From: Madurella fahalii
Taxonomy: Eukaryota; Ascomycota; Sordariomycetes; Sordariales
Direction: 5' to 3'
Assembly (NCBI GenBank): GCA_029876055.1
Contig: CM056876.1
Location: 4,960,001 to 5,024,000, forward strand
DNA length: 64,000 bases
Positions 13,611 through 26,200 of this stretch are shown in pieces. The notes beneath the pieces are model-generated. The model had not been told where the DNA came from. It saw only the letters and a program-made list of their open reading frames with translations, and did no database searches. The first letter of the stretch is position 1; every line of letters starts with the position of its first letter. Position numbers and translations under genes: made by a program.

Positions 13611-14332
13611 ATGGGCTTTGCTTTTGGCTGATTGCATGCTCAACTGAAATTCCCCTGGGAGAATAAAGACCGAGAGATATGGAGATTGAGAGGTAAAGTA
13701 CCTGAGGGTGGTTGGAGGAAGGACAGGGTATCACTTAATTATGCCGGTGGAGGAAAGGTACAGGGTCAAATCGCTTGTTTGCTTTGGGTGTCAGGACGCA
13801 ATTTCTGCTGGAGGAACGGGATATCGGGTGAGATTGTATCGATGGCCGTCTGGAATTCCTTGTTTTGTAAGTCGTCTCGATTGTATTCGTCAATAACTAG
13901 TGTCGTGTTGCTGGTTGGAGCACAAGGGTTGGGAAGATGCTCCTTTGGAGCTTATCGATAGCTGATATATGACGTAGTCTGCTGATAAGATAGCGAGAAC
14001 CTTCTGACAGGGGTCCTGATCTTGAAGTCGAGGAATCATATCCCAACAACCAGAACGATGCCCTCGGTGATATGAAACAGAGCATCCAAAGAAGCCCTAG
14101 AGATTGGATCCGAGAGGGCATATCTCTGTATCCAAAATCATGGTTTGACGGTGAGGCCTGGAGTTTTCCGGCATACTACGGCTCCAGAGCCAAGCGCTAT
14201 CTAGCAAACAGGGGTAGGAGCCCGCTCATTTTGCCCCGGAGCTCGCATTTTTCTGCGAGATGGACCAGCGCGTCGTCGCGTCGTCGTCAACATCTTACCA
14301 TTAAACCGATCAAACGGCAAAACGGCCAGAGG
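13611..14332. other. Intergenic region between DUF1774 and AcpS genes
   Basis: About 720 bases without a recognisable gene. The frame of the downstream AcpS gene is open back to an ATG at 14072, so a longer N-terminus cannot be excluded. The start at 14333 fits the family length better. Confidence 0.5.
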
Positions 14333-15083
14333 ATGCCGCCCCCCATCCCGTTCCCCTTTCCCTTTGGGATTCGAATTGGCACCGACATTTGTCACATACC
14401 CCGCATCGTGCAAAGCTTCTACAGCAAGACCTGGCCCAGATTTGTCCGGCGAATCCTCACCGAAGAAGAGCTGGCCAATGCGCGCCCGGCCGTCACCGAG
14501 CTTCTAGGCGAGCATGAGAGTATAATCGCCGCGCGACAGCAACCAAAAGGCCCTTACGAAGGCCGGGGTCCAAACGTGGACCCCAAGAAACTGGATGCAG
14601 CCGCTACGTTCTTGGCCGGCCGGTGCGTTGCTCCCGCCCTTGGAATGCCACTGCTTCGATCCGAATGCCTAACATCTGCTGCTTCTGTTTTGTCCGTCTA
14701 GGTTCGCAGCCAAAGAAGCCGTCATCAAGGCACATCCGCACATACCGACGCTGTCGTTCCGCCACATCGTAATCATGAACATGCAGGGCGCGGTCCGGAC
14801 TCTCGACCCCCGGGCTGAGAGTTGTCCTCCCGTGGCATTGCTCAAGACGCGCGAGCTCCTGGGGGCCAGCGCCAGGGACCAGACGGCAATGTTGAGCATC
14901 AGCCATGATAAGGACTACGCGACGGCTGTTTGCATTGGGTTTGATCAACGGATGGTGGACTGGGGCGGTGCATGGGCTGAACAGGACCCAGAGATCCTCG
15001 CGGTTCCCGAAGCCCCAAAGGCCCCAGAAGACAGGAAGGGTGGAAAGGGAGATAGGGCCGAACAAGGCGATCAGGAAGAATAA
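14333..15083 (+). CDS. ppt2: Holo-[acyl-carrier-protein] synthase (mitochondrial-type PPTase)
   Basis: Transfers 4'-phosphopantetheine from CoA to a serine of acyl carrier protein, activating the mitochondrial type II fatty acid synthesis carrier. Exons are 14333-14622 and 14702-15083 (79-bp intron, gtgcgt...tctag), 223 residues. The N-terminus carries the Mg-binding aspartate in IGTDICHI (Asp18), and the second signature FAAKEAVIKA is restored exactly across the splice junction (Glu102). A late SISHDKDYATA segment matches the third conserved region of AcpS/Sfp-like enzymes. The Pro/Phe-rich start MPPPIPFPFPFG is short. An upstream in-frame ATG (14072) would add 87 Arg/Ser-rich residues and could in principle be a targeting sequence. 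The C-terminal 30 residues are charged and poorly conserved. The ppt2 name follows the yeast counterpart. Confidence 0.88.
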
Positions 15084-15261
15084 AGAGGTGAGCGGCACGC
15101 TGCGGGACACGTCGCTGTAGTTTCCCATGGATATCTATATAGATGCACGCTTGCAGGTCGTAGTTGTAGGATGTGCGCTGTTAGTTAATCGAGAGACTCA
15201 GCTTATAAGACCACATGTCGGAAATCGACTATCAACAAATCAGCGAAGTGGCTGATGCACA

Positions 15262-15345
15262 GGTCGAGTGGCGCAATGGTAGCGTGTGGTCCTCCTATTC
15301 GGGAGAATCAGACTGAGGTTGTGGGTTCGAGTCCCATCTCGATCG
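15262..15345 (+). tRNA. tRNA-Arg(CCT), with 12-nt intron
   Basis: A complete cloverleaf can be drawn: acceptor GGTCGAG/CTCGATC, D arm GCGC/GCGT with loop AATGGTA, anticodon stem TGGTC/GACTG and T arm GTGGG-TTCGAGT-CCCAT. The anticodon loop reads CTCCTA, then 12 extra bases (15298-15309), then A. The anticodon is CCT at 15294-15296, decoding AGG. The extra bases contain GGAG, which can pair with CTCC of the anticodon loop, as expected for a eukaryotic pre-tRNA intron at position 37/38. The discriminator base is G. Confidence 0.9.
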
Positions 15346-15664
15346 GCCTTTACCTTTTTCCATTTTCGTGCCGTATGCAGCCCTTTTTCGTAACTGTTCG
15401 CTTTGTCCATCATTGTGAGGGTTCTCAACCTGATCGGATTTTATAACTCGATGACCTTGATTTACAACTCCCCAACATGTGAGCGTTCTACTTAACAACA
15501 GACGTAGTCAGCTTGACTCTGGAACAGAACGAAACTACAAATCTGAGGCCACAGCACATAATGTCAGGGTTGCACGAAAGTCAAGCCGCGGAACGGCAAC
15601 AAAAGGAGAACCACTCAAAAAAAATGAAGGCACCACCTGTCAGCAGCAGACGGAGCATGTCCCA
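15346..15664. other. Spacer between the two tRNA-Arg genes
   Basis: 319 bases between the 3' ends of two convergent tRNA genes. A T-rich stretch directly after the first tRNA (tacctttttcc near 15351-15361) is a likely RNA polymerase III terminator. No coding sequence seen. Confidence 0.55.
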
Positions 15665-15743
15665 CGATCCACCCAGGGCTCGAACCTGGAACCTCCTGAT
15701 TACCCATCGTAGTCAGACGCGCTTCCAATTACGCCAGCGGACC
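15665..15743 (-). tRNA. tRNA-Arg(ACG), putative 6-nt intron
   Basis: On the minus strand: acceptor GGTCCGC/GTGGATC, D arm GCGT/GCGC, anticodon stem TCTGA/TCAGG and T arm CCAGG-TTCGAGC-CCTGG. The loop between the anticodon stems is 13 nt. Reading C32 T33 then ACG (plus-strand 15708-15710) gives tRNA-Arg for CGN codons, with the six bases TGGGTA (15701-15706) as an intron after position 37. The acceptor stem has G-U pairs but is intact. Intron assignment is less sure than the gene itself. Confidence 0.85.
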
Positions 15744-16181
15744 TTGCGAGGAGCTACTATTGGAGCTGCTGTGCTGTCTCGTTGTTGATGGGGCCGCTTC
15801 GGCGGTCTCGGGATGTGGATTGTGGGAGTCTCTGCCCTTTGACGACCCACCGGGGTCCGCATTACGCAGCTTCCGGGTCCTCAACTCTGGACTCCTAGTT
15901 GAACTGGAGAGGTCATTGAACTCCGATCAAGCGGTGTATAGAAGTTGCTCGTTGTGTTCCTGAGTCGACTGAACTTCACAGTCCAGTCCCCGATCTGATG
16001 TTTAAGACGGGGGACTTGGGTACGCCAGTAAAATAGGATGCTGATTCGGTCAGTGGTACTGATATATCCCGAACCGTGAGGCATGAATGCATGACAAGGA
16101 AAATCTGCACCAATTTGACCAGTTGCGGATCGATCCATATCAACCACCACTAACCGCCCTCTTTCCCCCAGCATCCTTCAC
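15744..16181. other. Intergenic region, tRNA-Arg(ACG) to histidinol-phosphatase
   Basis: About 440 bases holding the upstream side of the minus-strand tRNA and the 3' flank of the minus-strand phosphatase gene. No further gene is visible. Confidence 0.5.
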
Positions 16182-17236
16182 TCACTCCAACCTCAAAGCC
16201 GCCCTGAACTCCTCCAGCGTCACGCTCTTCTCAACCACCTCCGCCTTCTCCCCCTCCGCCGCGGGCGTCTTCCTCTCCAACGTCCACACCTCCTTCACCC
16301 CAAACCCTTCAAGATAGTCCAACCCCCTGAGGTAATTCGTCGCAACCTGCGCGATCCCGTGGCTATCGTCCGACATGGTGAACCTCCCGCCCATGCGCAG
16401 CCACTCCCGGGCGATCTCCGCCTTGGGGTAGGCCTCGGCCAGGCCCTTCCTCAGCGCGCTGGTGTTGCACTCGAGCCAGCCGCCGTAGGCTCGGACGACC
16501 TCGAGGTTGCGCACCACTTTCTCCCAGACGCCCGGCCACGCGACCCGCAGGTCGCGCCCGGGGTCGGCGCTGAACAGCCGGATCAGGTCGAAGTGGCCGA
16601 CCACGCGGGGCCGCAGCGCGCGCAGCATGCCGTGCTGCTCGTCAAAGTAGCGCGCGAACAGCCGCTCCTCGCTGCCGCCCGCCGCCGCGACGGCCCGCGC
16701 GTACAGCGCCCCGTCGAAGTCGATGGGCACCCCCGCCGCGTGGTGCAGCGACCCGATGAAGTAGTCCACCGCCGGGTGCGCGGCCAGCGACCGCACCAGC
16801 GGCCCGTACGCGTCCGGCCGGATCCATTCGCCTTCGAAGCCCACCAGGATGTGGATCTGGCCGCTGTACTTCTCTCGGAGGCGCACGGCTTCGGCGAGGT
16901 AGGACTCGTGCCGGGGCAGCAGGGCGGCCAGGGAGGCTTCGGGGGAGGGAAGGAGCTTTGGGGGGGAAGCGGGGTGCAGATGTTAATGTTTGACAAAGAT
17001 CGGATGAAGGCAAGAGGTCAGGGTGAGAGTGAGGGGCGAAGGTGAGGGTGAGGGTGAGGGTTGTTGCGGCTCACCTCTTCTGGGTACAGGTCCGACAGGT
17101 CGGTACGGGGCATATGCTCCGTCAGGCCGATTGTTTTGTAGCCGACCTTGACGGCGTGCAGGATGATGTCCTCGAGCTGGTCTGTGGCGTGGCCGGGGCA
17201 GAATTGGCCCGAGTGGGAGTGCATCGTGAAGGCCAT
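16182..17236 (-). CDS. HIS2: Histidinol-phosphatase, PHP family
   Basis: Removes phosphate from L-histidinol phosphate in histidine biosynthesis. Exons are 17236-17075 and 16955-16182, with a 119-bp intron (GTGAGC...CAAAG), giving 311 residues. The PHP metal-binding motifs are all present: HSHSG near the N-terminus, TEHMPR, GFEGEWI, SLHHAAG, GHFDLIRLF and the terminal SDDSHG, which ligate a multinuclear metal centre in HisJ/HIS2 enzymes. The start at MAFTMHSHSG is the only sensible one, since the first metal ligands lie at residues 6-8. The intron contains a run of GGTGAG hexamers (about 17040-17062). The acceptor was placed to join LYPEE to LLPSPEASLAALL; a nearby alternative cannot be excluded. 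Length is normal for the fungal enzyme. Confidence 0.92.
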
Positions 17237-17630
17237 CTTGTGGGCTGTGAGTTATTATGTGAGATGGCGTTTGGGCTTTTGTTGGGCAGATTCCAAATGT
17301 GACTTTTGAGGGTTCCAATCTTTTACCGTCGTCTCCAAGCAGATGGGTCCATTAAAAGATGAGTCAATAAATCTCTTGGCTCTAGCAACCGTAAAAAGGG
17401 GACGTCTACTTGTGCGAGATAAACAAAATGCTGAAGCAACGCCGTGCCAGGGGCAAGTCTGGTTGCCTAGGGTCAATCGCGCTGCCCCCGCTATTTCGCC
17501 TCGTTAATAATCTTATCGCAACGACCTAACAGCGAACCCCTTTTCTCGACTTGGAGAAATCGACCGTATCCCTAGATGTTACAATCGTATCGAGCCACAC
17601 TCCGCTTAGTAAAGCGGATTAGTATTATTA

Positions 17631-17905
17631 AAAAAAAAAAAAAAAGACTAGTAAAAAAGAGAGGACAAAAAAGGAAGTGGATGGAAAAAAGAAAGGAGCT
17701 GAGAATGAGAATGAGAATGAGAAAAGAAAGGAGTGGTGGAAAAAAAAAAAAAAGAAAGAAAGAAAGAAAGGGAAGAGAAAAAGAAAGAAAGAGAAGAGAA
17801 AAAGAAAGAAAGAGAAGAGAAAAAGAAAGAAAAGGAAGAGAAAAAGAAAGAAAGGGAAGAGAAAAAGAAAGAAAGGGAAGAGAAAAAGAAAGAACGAACA
17901 TGAGA
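17631..17905. repeat. Polypurine tract with 21-nt minisatellite
   Basis: The plus strand is almost pure A/G for about 270 bases. From about 17762 to 17893 it forms six or so copies of a 21-nt unit of the form GAAAGAAAGRGAAGAGAAAAA with single-base variation at R. It begins with poly-A and AAAG microsatellite. Because the unit is 7 codons long, it creates an artefactual Lys/Glu/Arg open frame. Confidence 0.85.
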
Positions 17906-18002
17906 AAAAGAAAGGAAAACCGAAGTGCCAAGGAAATACCCTAGCCGTATCAAAAGATGCTACTTGGGGCCGTTTTTAACCACCTACGGTCAAATTGGGG
18001 GA

Positions 18003-18017
18003 GGGGGGGGGGGGGGG
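18003..18017 (+). repeat. Poly-G tract (15 G)
   Basis: An uninterrupted run of 15 G residues in noncoding DNA. A homopolymer of this size is prone to length error in sequencing. Confidence 0.8.
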
Positions 18018-21000
18018 TTAGAAATGTAAATATGACCAAATCCTAACACACTCTCCAGGTTAAGAAGGACAATCAGCACAGAGTTCGCGTTAGCAGCAAG
18101 TATCGAAGAGAAAAGTTGCTCAAGTCCGTCACATCTGCCTCGCACGACCCATCAATACCGACAGCAGACATGGACCTTCTCACCTGAGTTGCCGGTTGCT
18201 GACAGTCTTCTAGCCACAAAAACATGGCAAGACGAAATGGGTGACATGGGATTAGGGGCGAATAGGTGGCTCCTAGTATATGACCGTGCCTGACTGCGAG
18301 TTATTCGACCATGCTCTACTGGTCTACACACCATAAGTTCGATGGAGCAAGTTGGCTCTAGCATGTTGAGGTTCTTCTTTACGGTCTAAAAGGGTGCCTC
18401 CTTGTTGTAAGGGCTAAGCCAGATAGTGTTGATCAACGATCGACGTCCGCCGTGCCCGTGAAGGCGTCCTTGCGTGGCCGTCACAAGTTTCCGTCAGAAC
18501 GTCGATGCGGCATTTCTCGGTGACTCCTAGGTCGAGATTCAGTAACAGCGCTCGCGCATGTATACGGCCGTGGTGAACTGGCAGCGTGAGGTCCAGAGTC
18601 GTAGTCTTAGGGTTCCAACACCCCCCGTCCAGCATGGTCATACGCAGTAGCCTCGATGCTATAATCTCGGTTCGCCTCAAGCGTGGTGGGCAACTGTCCA
18701 TCTTTTCACTCGCTTGTATCCTTCCTTGTAAGCTGGGTCCCGCGGGTCTGCACCAAACCCGTCATCGAACCCCCTTTCCAGTCCGTTACTTTGTGTAGCC
18801 TTCCCGAGACGCATCAACAACAGCAACTAAGCCCATGGTGTCGAGACTAGCGCGAATCCGTGCGAGAGACCCCAACTTTGCGCTTGGTTGTGTTGGTATT
18901 TCGATGGCTAGAATGCCGAGTTTAACGGTGCTGTTGAGGCTGGTCCCGTTGGCGGGTTGAGGGGACGATACCATGGGTGTTCGAGGCGCCCCAAGACTGA
19001 TGAGGATGCTCCACGGCTGGCCCATTTTCTTAATAGACTCCTCGCAGCGGAAACGCAGTTCCAGGGTCGCTTCCTGCCGGCCTTCGAGCTTGATGATATC
19101 CCGTCCCCACCTTGCGACACCTCCTCCTGTTGACCGGTCCGACTTGACGCCCTGCTACACTGCTCTTGCCGAAAGGGGCTGATCATAAACCTTATCCCTT
19201 CATCCTCGAATGGAGGTTCCGTATCTCCCGGAATTCGTAGTTCGTTCACCGCATGGGTATCTTCTGGTCCCTTTGTCGCCTACCCCATACCCTTACCCCT
19301 TCCCTGCCCGGTCGACATGGCGAGATAGTCAGACATATTCATCACCGGTGGGAATCAGTAGGCACTGGAAGCTGAGAAAGAAGACATCCATTCTTATATC
19401 TATCTTCCCTATCCCACCATCCACAGCCACGCGGCTGATATGCCATCTCCCACTCGGTCTCACACCCCGCTGACGACATCTAGCAATCAACACAAGACAC
19501 AGCCGCGTCTCCAAAACACCAGACACGCACACGAATTCTTTAGCCAAATCCAGTCGGCAAGAGCCGCGAGCAGGAGAGAACTGCGGCGAGGCCAGGCTGT
19601 CTGGCATCTTCAAGCCTGGCAGTAAAGCAGACAATACACAGCCACCTCATTCAGCCTGCAAGGCTGGCAACGGATAGACAGCCTGGGGGGGAAATGTGGC
19701 AGCAGCCGGGGGAATGCAAAATGGGGCGTCGTTCAGCCAGACCGGGCTGGTTGTCTCATCCCACCATTCGTTCAATACTCGGCTGGAGAGACTCCAAGGC
19801 GAGGCCAGACATCCAGTGTCAGAAGATGACAAAGAGCCTAAACAGAATCGACATCAACCCCCCCTTGACAAACACAATGGGCATCGGAAGAAGGGGAGAG
19901 CATCACGGCAACCAAGTCAGCTGACACATGAGAGGACAACAGCAAACCGAGAGCGAAGCAGACAGTGCTAGTCAGGCCAGGCCAAGAGAGGAACGGTGAA
20001 ACCACCGGACACGGCAACCTTCTCGAAGCCTTCTCCACCACCTAACGAGCAAGCGAGCGGACAGAAGCGGAAAGCATCAAGAAACCTTCGATCGCGTCCG
20101 TCCGCAATCTTCATCTTGCAACCGGCCCTGTCCCTGCCCGCTCACCACAGACGTCGAGCAGAACAAGACCCTGCCATGCCCTGCCATGCCATGCCACGCC
20201 AGTACTTCCGCAAGCATCCGATCGGGGAGGGGGTGCGATGTGAGATCTCAGATCTTGCATGCTGCATTGCCCGGCATCTGGGATGCGGTGGCATCCGCAT
20301 GCTAGGCACAAAACAGCAGAGGGCGGGCAGGGACAGGGCCGGTTCCGAGTCGCGTTCCTTTTCGTCCCATCTCTCAACCCTTCCCCCTTTTTTTCTGGGG
20401 ATGCGTCTCTGATCTTCTCGAATTCTGGGAGTTGGGATTGGGCTGAGCTGAGCCGCCGTTGCAATAACCCTCCCGGAAAGGGTAGAAGGGTGATCAAAAG
20501 GAGGGTTGCAGGTAATGCAGACAAACGGCAGGAACACATGCACAAGGGGAGAGAGACAGACACAGACGGGGCGAGGGCAAGGTAAACCTGCAGAGATCAT
20601 CATACCTGCCTGTGCGGCGACGGGCTGGCCGCTGAGTGGCGAGCAAGAGAGGTGGCGAGACGTGATCGCCTTTCTCAGGGTCAGATCAGATCAGGTGAAA
20701 GGACCCTTTCTGCTGCGTAGGCCGGCTAGCCCGCTATGCGACTTGACGTTGCGTGGGATCGGATGCTTCTCGAAGGTGGCTGGCCCCCCCGGCCGCCCGT
20801 TTGTCCTGCGGTGGCGTTGCGAAGCATTGAAAGACGGAGTGGCCGAGTGGCATACGGGCTCAGTCGCCAGCCCACGGGCAGGACGGCAGCTTTCCCCTGC
20901 GACTGACCCGAGCTCACGGGTAAGAAGGGTAGCACCGGGCTGCCAGCAGGCTACGATTGGATCGGCATGTAGACATCCAAAACACGGATCTGGTCTGGGA

Positions 21001-23225
21001 ATGCCGTGTGCGCCTCCCTGCCCACGAACACGAGAGCCTCACTGATTTAGCAGCCGTCTTTCCCAAACCGGATCGAGAGGTCGGTAGGGCTGCTATGTGG
21101 CCGGCGGTGGTGGCCAGGCGCTGTATCCGCACTTTGCGCGGTCAACACTCCCATCTGATCCGGGACAGCGAGATGGCAAATTGCCACTACGAAGGGAGAA
21201 GACGACTCAGGAATCCGAGACTCGGCCGTCTCTCCAAGGAGACGGGTGCAAGGTCAGGGGCGGGACGGCAGAGGCAGCACGACGGGCTGTTCCTGAAGCA
21301 CAGCGTCTGTGTTGTAAAAGAGGGAGGACAAGTTTCTGGACCCAATCTTTGTTCTGCATTCTCCACACAAAACCTCGAATCTGCAGACGCGGCTGGGGAG
21401 TCATAGCGGACAGGATGCAGCGTTTGGATGGAGACCAAAAACCCCCAATCCCACGATGCTAGTAGTACTACGCTTTGCATACGGGCTAGCACGATCCGAC
21501 GCTGCGATGAGAAGGGCAGGCTTCTAGAAGAAGGCTGGTGATTCACCACAGGGCCATCCCAGCAGCTTCACATGTGTCCATCATGCGGCCAGCAACTCGC
21601 AGGCAGGACAGTGATGGTAGACTGGGGAATATGTAGCCCTTGAAACGGCAGGGATATTTTGGCAGATGCTCTTTTTTATGCGGAGGCCACGAGCGGTTGT
21701 GCCAGGGGAGAGCAAAGTTCGGACGAAAAAAAGGAAGAGATAGAGGGATCTGGGGGGGGATCTGGGGGCGGAAATGGCGGATAGGATAGGCCAGATAGGT
21801 TCGACGGCAGAAGAGATGAACGTTGTTTGATCAACGGGCGACTCTGGATGACGTTATCCCGTCCGCGTAGAATCATTGCGGGGATGCCCCTGCTTGCCGT
21901 CCAACTGCTGGCTGTGGTCTTCCCGTTGTTTGGCGGGCGCGGCAGCGGCAACGTCTGCAGGGCACAGGCCGACTCAAAACGCGGACTGTATCAGTCCACG
22001 ACGGCCGGCCGCCAGCCTGCCCGTCGTGCTGTGCGCGCCGTCACTTGACTAATGCAGCTCTCACAGCGGTCAATGGAAAGGGGATGGTTGGGCATGGTGG
22101 GCATGATGGGTCGACGACGCGACCAGCATGGCCATTTCGTTGTTGCGATGCAGGGCGAGTCATAACATTGCTACATTCGGAAAACGGAACTAGTCCATCT
22201 CCCAGGATCGGAAAACCCACCCTTGAGATGCAAGACTAGCGTAGAAGCTCTCAGACGTTGGTCCAGGGTGCCGCGTCCGACCCAGATCGATCGACTCGGA
22301 GAAAAAGCCAATGTTTTAGAGGCGTCCTAGCCGTGAGCTACGTGTAGGCTGCCCGTTAAGGTTTTGTGTCTGAGCCCGCCGCCCAGGACGAACTCGTCGT
22401 CAACATCTGTTCAGGGCTTCTCGTCGACGGCAGCCATCTTGTCGTGATAAGTGGTAAGGTAAATGTAGGTGACTGATGCCAGTCTTCGCAAGGTCATTTT
22501 TTTGGTTCACTGCTGCGCCTTTTCCCCGCGATTGGCTTTAAGCAACTCTCGGAATACCACCCAACCCTCTTTCCCCGCAAAACCCCTTGACCTTAAGCTT
22601 TGAAGATCGGGCAAGTGCCGTAGAGGCCGAGAGGATGGAACTTCAAGCGGAGGATACTGCCGCATTAAGCCTGTGGCGTACCGCCGATTGCCACCTCAGC
22701 ACGAGGTCGACAAGGGACAACTGCAGCCGGAGCAAAGTATCACCGATTTCTTTTGCCTGCCTACCTTACCTTTTAGCGACCAAGGGAAGGGATGCCTGCC
22801 GCCATCGCGCGCTTCAACGGTCAGCGGTAAGCTAGGTTTGACGCTTGACCGCTCCGAGCGCATCGCGAGCCGCCTCCGGGCCCCTGCCTGTCTCGCGATT
22901 CAGGTTCGACTGAGACGCCTCCTCTGCATATTCGAAAAAGCCACCCGGACCATGGTAATACTGCCAATGGGCACGCGATTGCTGACGAGCGGCCTTGTCA
23001 GCAAGTTGTCTTGGTTACGGATGGCTTCAGGTCGAGACGGTTTTTCATCTGCCGGGGTTGCCTAGCTGCAAACGCTCCTCCTCCGAGCCATGCGCCTCCT
23101 GGTTGTTAATTGCTGTTTAGTCGCTGGCGTAAGGCGCCTTTCTCGGTCAAGCGCGTCTAGTCTTTGTCATACCGATACAGGAGCGAGTAATAGAGGTTGG
23201 TTGATGTCACAGAGGCGACGCTAGA

Positions 23226-23240
23226 TATTGCTTCGCAATA
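23226..23240. repeat. Small inverted repeat TATTGC-TTC-GCAATA
   Basis: Six-base perfect arms with a 3-base loop. It is nearly identical (one base shorter) to the core of the hairpin at 27948-27969. Confidence 0.5.
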
Positions 23241-26200
23241 AAAGCTAATATAACACCGCTCGCAGCTTCCGGTGATATACATCTGCTGATGCGCCGGGGA
23301 AGCCAGACAAGCTCTTGTCAGACAAGATCAACGGCGCCTAACCCCTGTCAAAGGCTTGACCTGCCCAGTCCGTCTGGTTCACGTCGTGTCGGGCCGGCTC
23401 TGTTGGAGCGCCTTTCCGCCCTTGAATCGAGGAGGTAGCAGCCGCCGGCAGGGGCCAAAATGGGGGCGAGGTTAGGGTTCTCCAATCCGTCCAGCCACTC
23501 CTCACGCCTCGCGGCACGTGTTTTTAATATGCACATCTTCTCCGTTCTCCCGGCATGATCGCCACGCGTTCAAAGCCGTAGACTTTAGACGACGCCATTG
23601 GCGGCGCGCTCCTGGGTCATGTGAGTCCCGCAGTTGTCCACCACTTGACAGACCCCTGCGTGTTGGAGATAGATAATGACGATAGAGGTGAACCCCGGTG
23701 TCGATATGAGGTTGCACCACGCCCACGTCTTTTGACCAGGTTTCCCAGCTCACCGTACCTGCTTGACACCTGCAGGTCAGGAACCATTGTGGGCCGGCGC
23801 TCCATCGAGTGATCGCCCTCTGCCGTTCCGCCGCCGTACCATTCCCCAGGAAGGCATCCGTAGAATCTAAGGTAGCGCCAAGGCTATGTGGTTGACTCGT
23901 AGTGATGTGCGGCGCCGAAACCATCGGGTCTCCCAGGACCGTCGGTCGCGAAGGTGAAAGCTGGCTGCACTCTAAGGGGATCCCTCCTCTGTACCCCATG
24001 ATGCTGCTGAATCAATGCCGGGGTCTTGGCATGGGGTACGTTTGTTGTGGAGAGCGTCCCATCACCAGAAAGGAAGGTGAATCGACGCAATTGTTGAGGG
24101 CCCGGCATCCCGACTCGACTTTTCGGGTCGTGCGGGGCCGGTGCTAGTGGGTTTGCTAAGACGCGGTGGAAAAGCGGTCCCCATCCCGTAGAGTGCCGCG
24201 GAGTGCGTCAGGAGATGATATATTGCCCCCCCCCCGGGACCGATAAACAAGGCTTGCATTGCGCGGGGCAGGCACCTGGTGCAGGTTCGGCCCAAAGCGG
24301 CGTAGTAGACGCCAGGCAATCTAAGATGCCAGATTACGCCCATGTGGCAGGGGTCGCCGGCAGCTTTGAGGGTTGGCAACGCCTACCACAGTCGTGTCGA
24401 CGTTGTATCGTCCTCGCGGCAGCCGGGCGGTGGGGTACAGCGGAGACTTTAGGTCGGGAACTGCCGATGCCACCTGCACAGGGTGGGTAGCCAGTGCTTC
24501 CACCTTCTCCTGCCTTCTCCGCACTCATTCTGCTTTGTGGTACCAGCACAAACTGCGATGTTGTGGCGAGGATGAGACCGCGAGTGTGGTTGTGCTCCCG
24601 TGGTCCCCGGAAACGCTGGGAGCCAATGTCTCTTTCCTTTCCCATTCGGGGTTAGGGTGGGAGGCTGGTGCTCCTGGGCATCCACACGCTGAGGAGTTTC
24701 ACCCCTTCGCCGAGACGAGAGGGACATGGGCCCTAGCGGACCGGACATGGTCGAAACATTCTGGAAGGAATGGCCCCGCCACGTGGAAGCCACGGAAGAA
24801 CGGAGGTGGTGACCCCCAGCATTTCGCAAATCTCATGCCCCAACTGAGCAAGCAAGATTTTGGGCGGTGTTCTTCCGGGCCCACGCGCTCGGATTTCTGG
24901 GGTTCGGACCGTGAACGAGTAATGGCCCTTGTCCTTGTCTCATGCGCGGGGCCGATGTTGTGCTCTGCTGCGCCGTCGAGCCACTCTCTGGACGTGCAGG
25001 CCAGATGGTGTGTGAGTGCGGAAGGACGGTGAGAGGTAAGAGAAACACGGCAATTCCCACATCGCGAGCGGACGGGGTTTCGGGGCACGCTCCAGTGATG
25101 GGGCGTTGTCGATGGAGCTGATTGGATAGGACGTCGTCGCGCGCCCAAGTTGGCGCGTGGGTCTGACAGGGGTGTCGGCGAATCAGAGGCGCAGCGGCCG
25201 CTCAACGGTGTGGGCGCGATCTTGCGTGCATGTGGAGTTTCGGACCGTCGGCCGGACGGCAAGATGACGATGACCTTAGTGCTTGCCAAGCCAGCCCGAT
25301 CTGGTGGCGCAGAAACAAGTCCTGGACTTCCTCTTTCGCTCACTAGTAGAAGAAGCGCGGCACCCACACAGTCAGGAATTCTGACGGCGCTTCATGATGG
25401 CCAGCTGACTTCCTGTGGCAGCAGGATGCCGACATTTGGGCTTCAAAGCCGGAGAGCCGTACGGTGACGGCGGTTCTGGTGGTACGTTGTGGCGTTGGTC
25501 GACGCCGGGCTTGTGCAACGGTTGACGGCACTTGCGGAGGAGGGTCCCGCGCCGTGTGTCCGCCGGTACCAGCTTTCCACCCTGTCCGAATGTGCGCAAC
25601 TGAACACACCGGAGAGTTACCCCAGCTTCCAGGCAGCTCGGAGGTCCCCAATCACGAGCCGCAGACCGGCACAGTCGGATTGTCAACACACAAATCTCTG
25701 CAGCCTGCCGATCCAGGTACCAAAGGGAAGCAAGCTACGGAAGCCGTGTTCAAGCAGACGTGTAGAGCAGGCCGAAAGGTCGCAACGGACTCGGGGGTGG
25801 TGAGCATCGCATGCGGTCGGCAGTGCCGGGCACGTAAGATGGACATGATGCGAGGCGCTATGGTTTCGCGGGGGAAACTTGTCATGTGTGCTGTCGGCAA
25901 GACACCAAACCTACATGCGTGTGCTTCAGAGAGCAGAAAGCCACTGCCGGAGCGCAGTCACCGTCAACAGATGAGTCTGCATGGTGTTTTGGTCCCAAGC
26001 GGGAAGCTTGAATGCAGGTGTTAGATTGGGGCTGAGCGTGATTGGCCCCCGGACGCCAATTCGTTTCAATTCGCCTTGCCGTCGAACTGGGCGAACAGCT
26101 AGTCTCGCCCTCCTCGCTGCTATCTCGGCCGATAATTGACGACATAAGATTTCCGATATTGGCCTGCCGTCCGAACCAGACGTCGAGTCAAGCCACCGAT

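Noticed and set aside
14072..14332. Upstream extension of the AcpS gene to an earlier ATG
   Set aside because: It would add 87 residues unlike AcpS family members. It is kept only as an alternative because an Arg/Ser-rich leader could target mitochondria.
17040..17062. GGTGAG hexamer run as a telomere-like element
   Set aside because: It differs from TTAGGG and lies inside the histidinol-phosphatase intron, so it is a simple microsatellite.
17576..17944. 122-codon Lys/Glu/Arg-rich frame
   Set aside because: It is the direct product of the 21-nt purine minisatellite, open in several frames on both strands.
20831..20860. tRNA-like start gtggccgagtgg
   Set aside because: Resembles the 5' part of tRNA-Ser/Leu, but no T arm, anticodon stem or matching acceptor follows.
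24373..25367. Overlapping 219- and 222-codon frames on opposite strands
   Set aside because: They overlap, show no domain, no splice-consistent extension and random-like composition.
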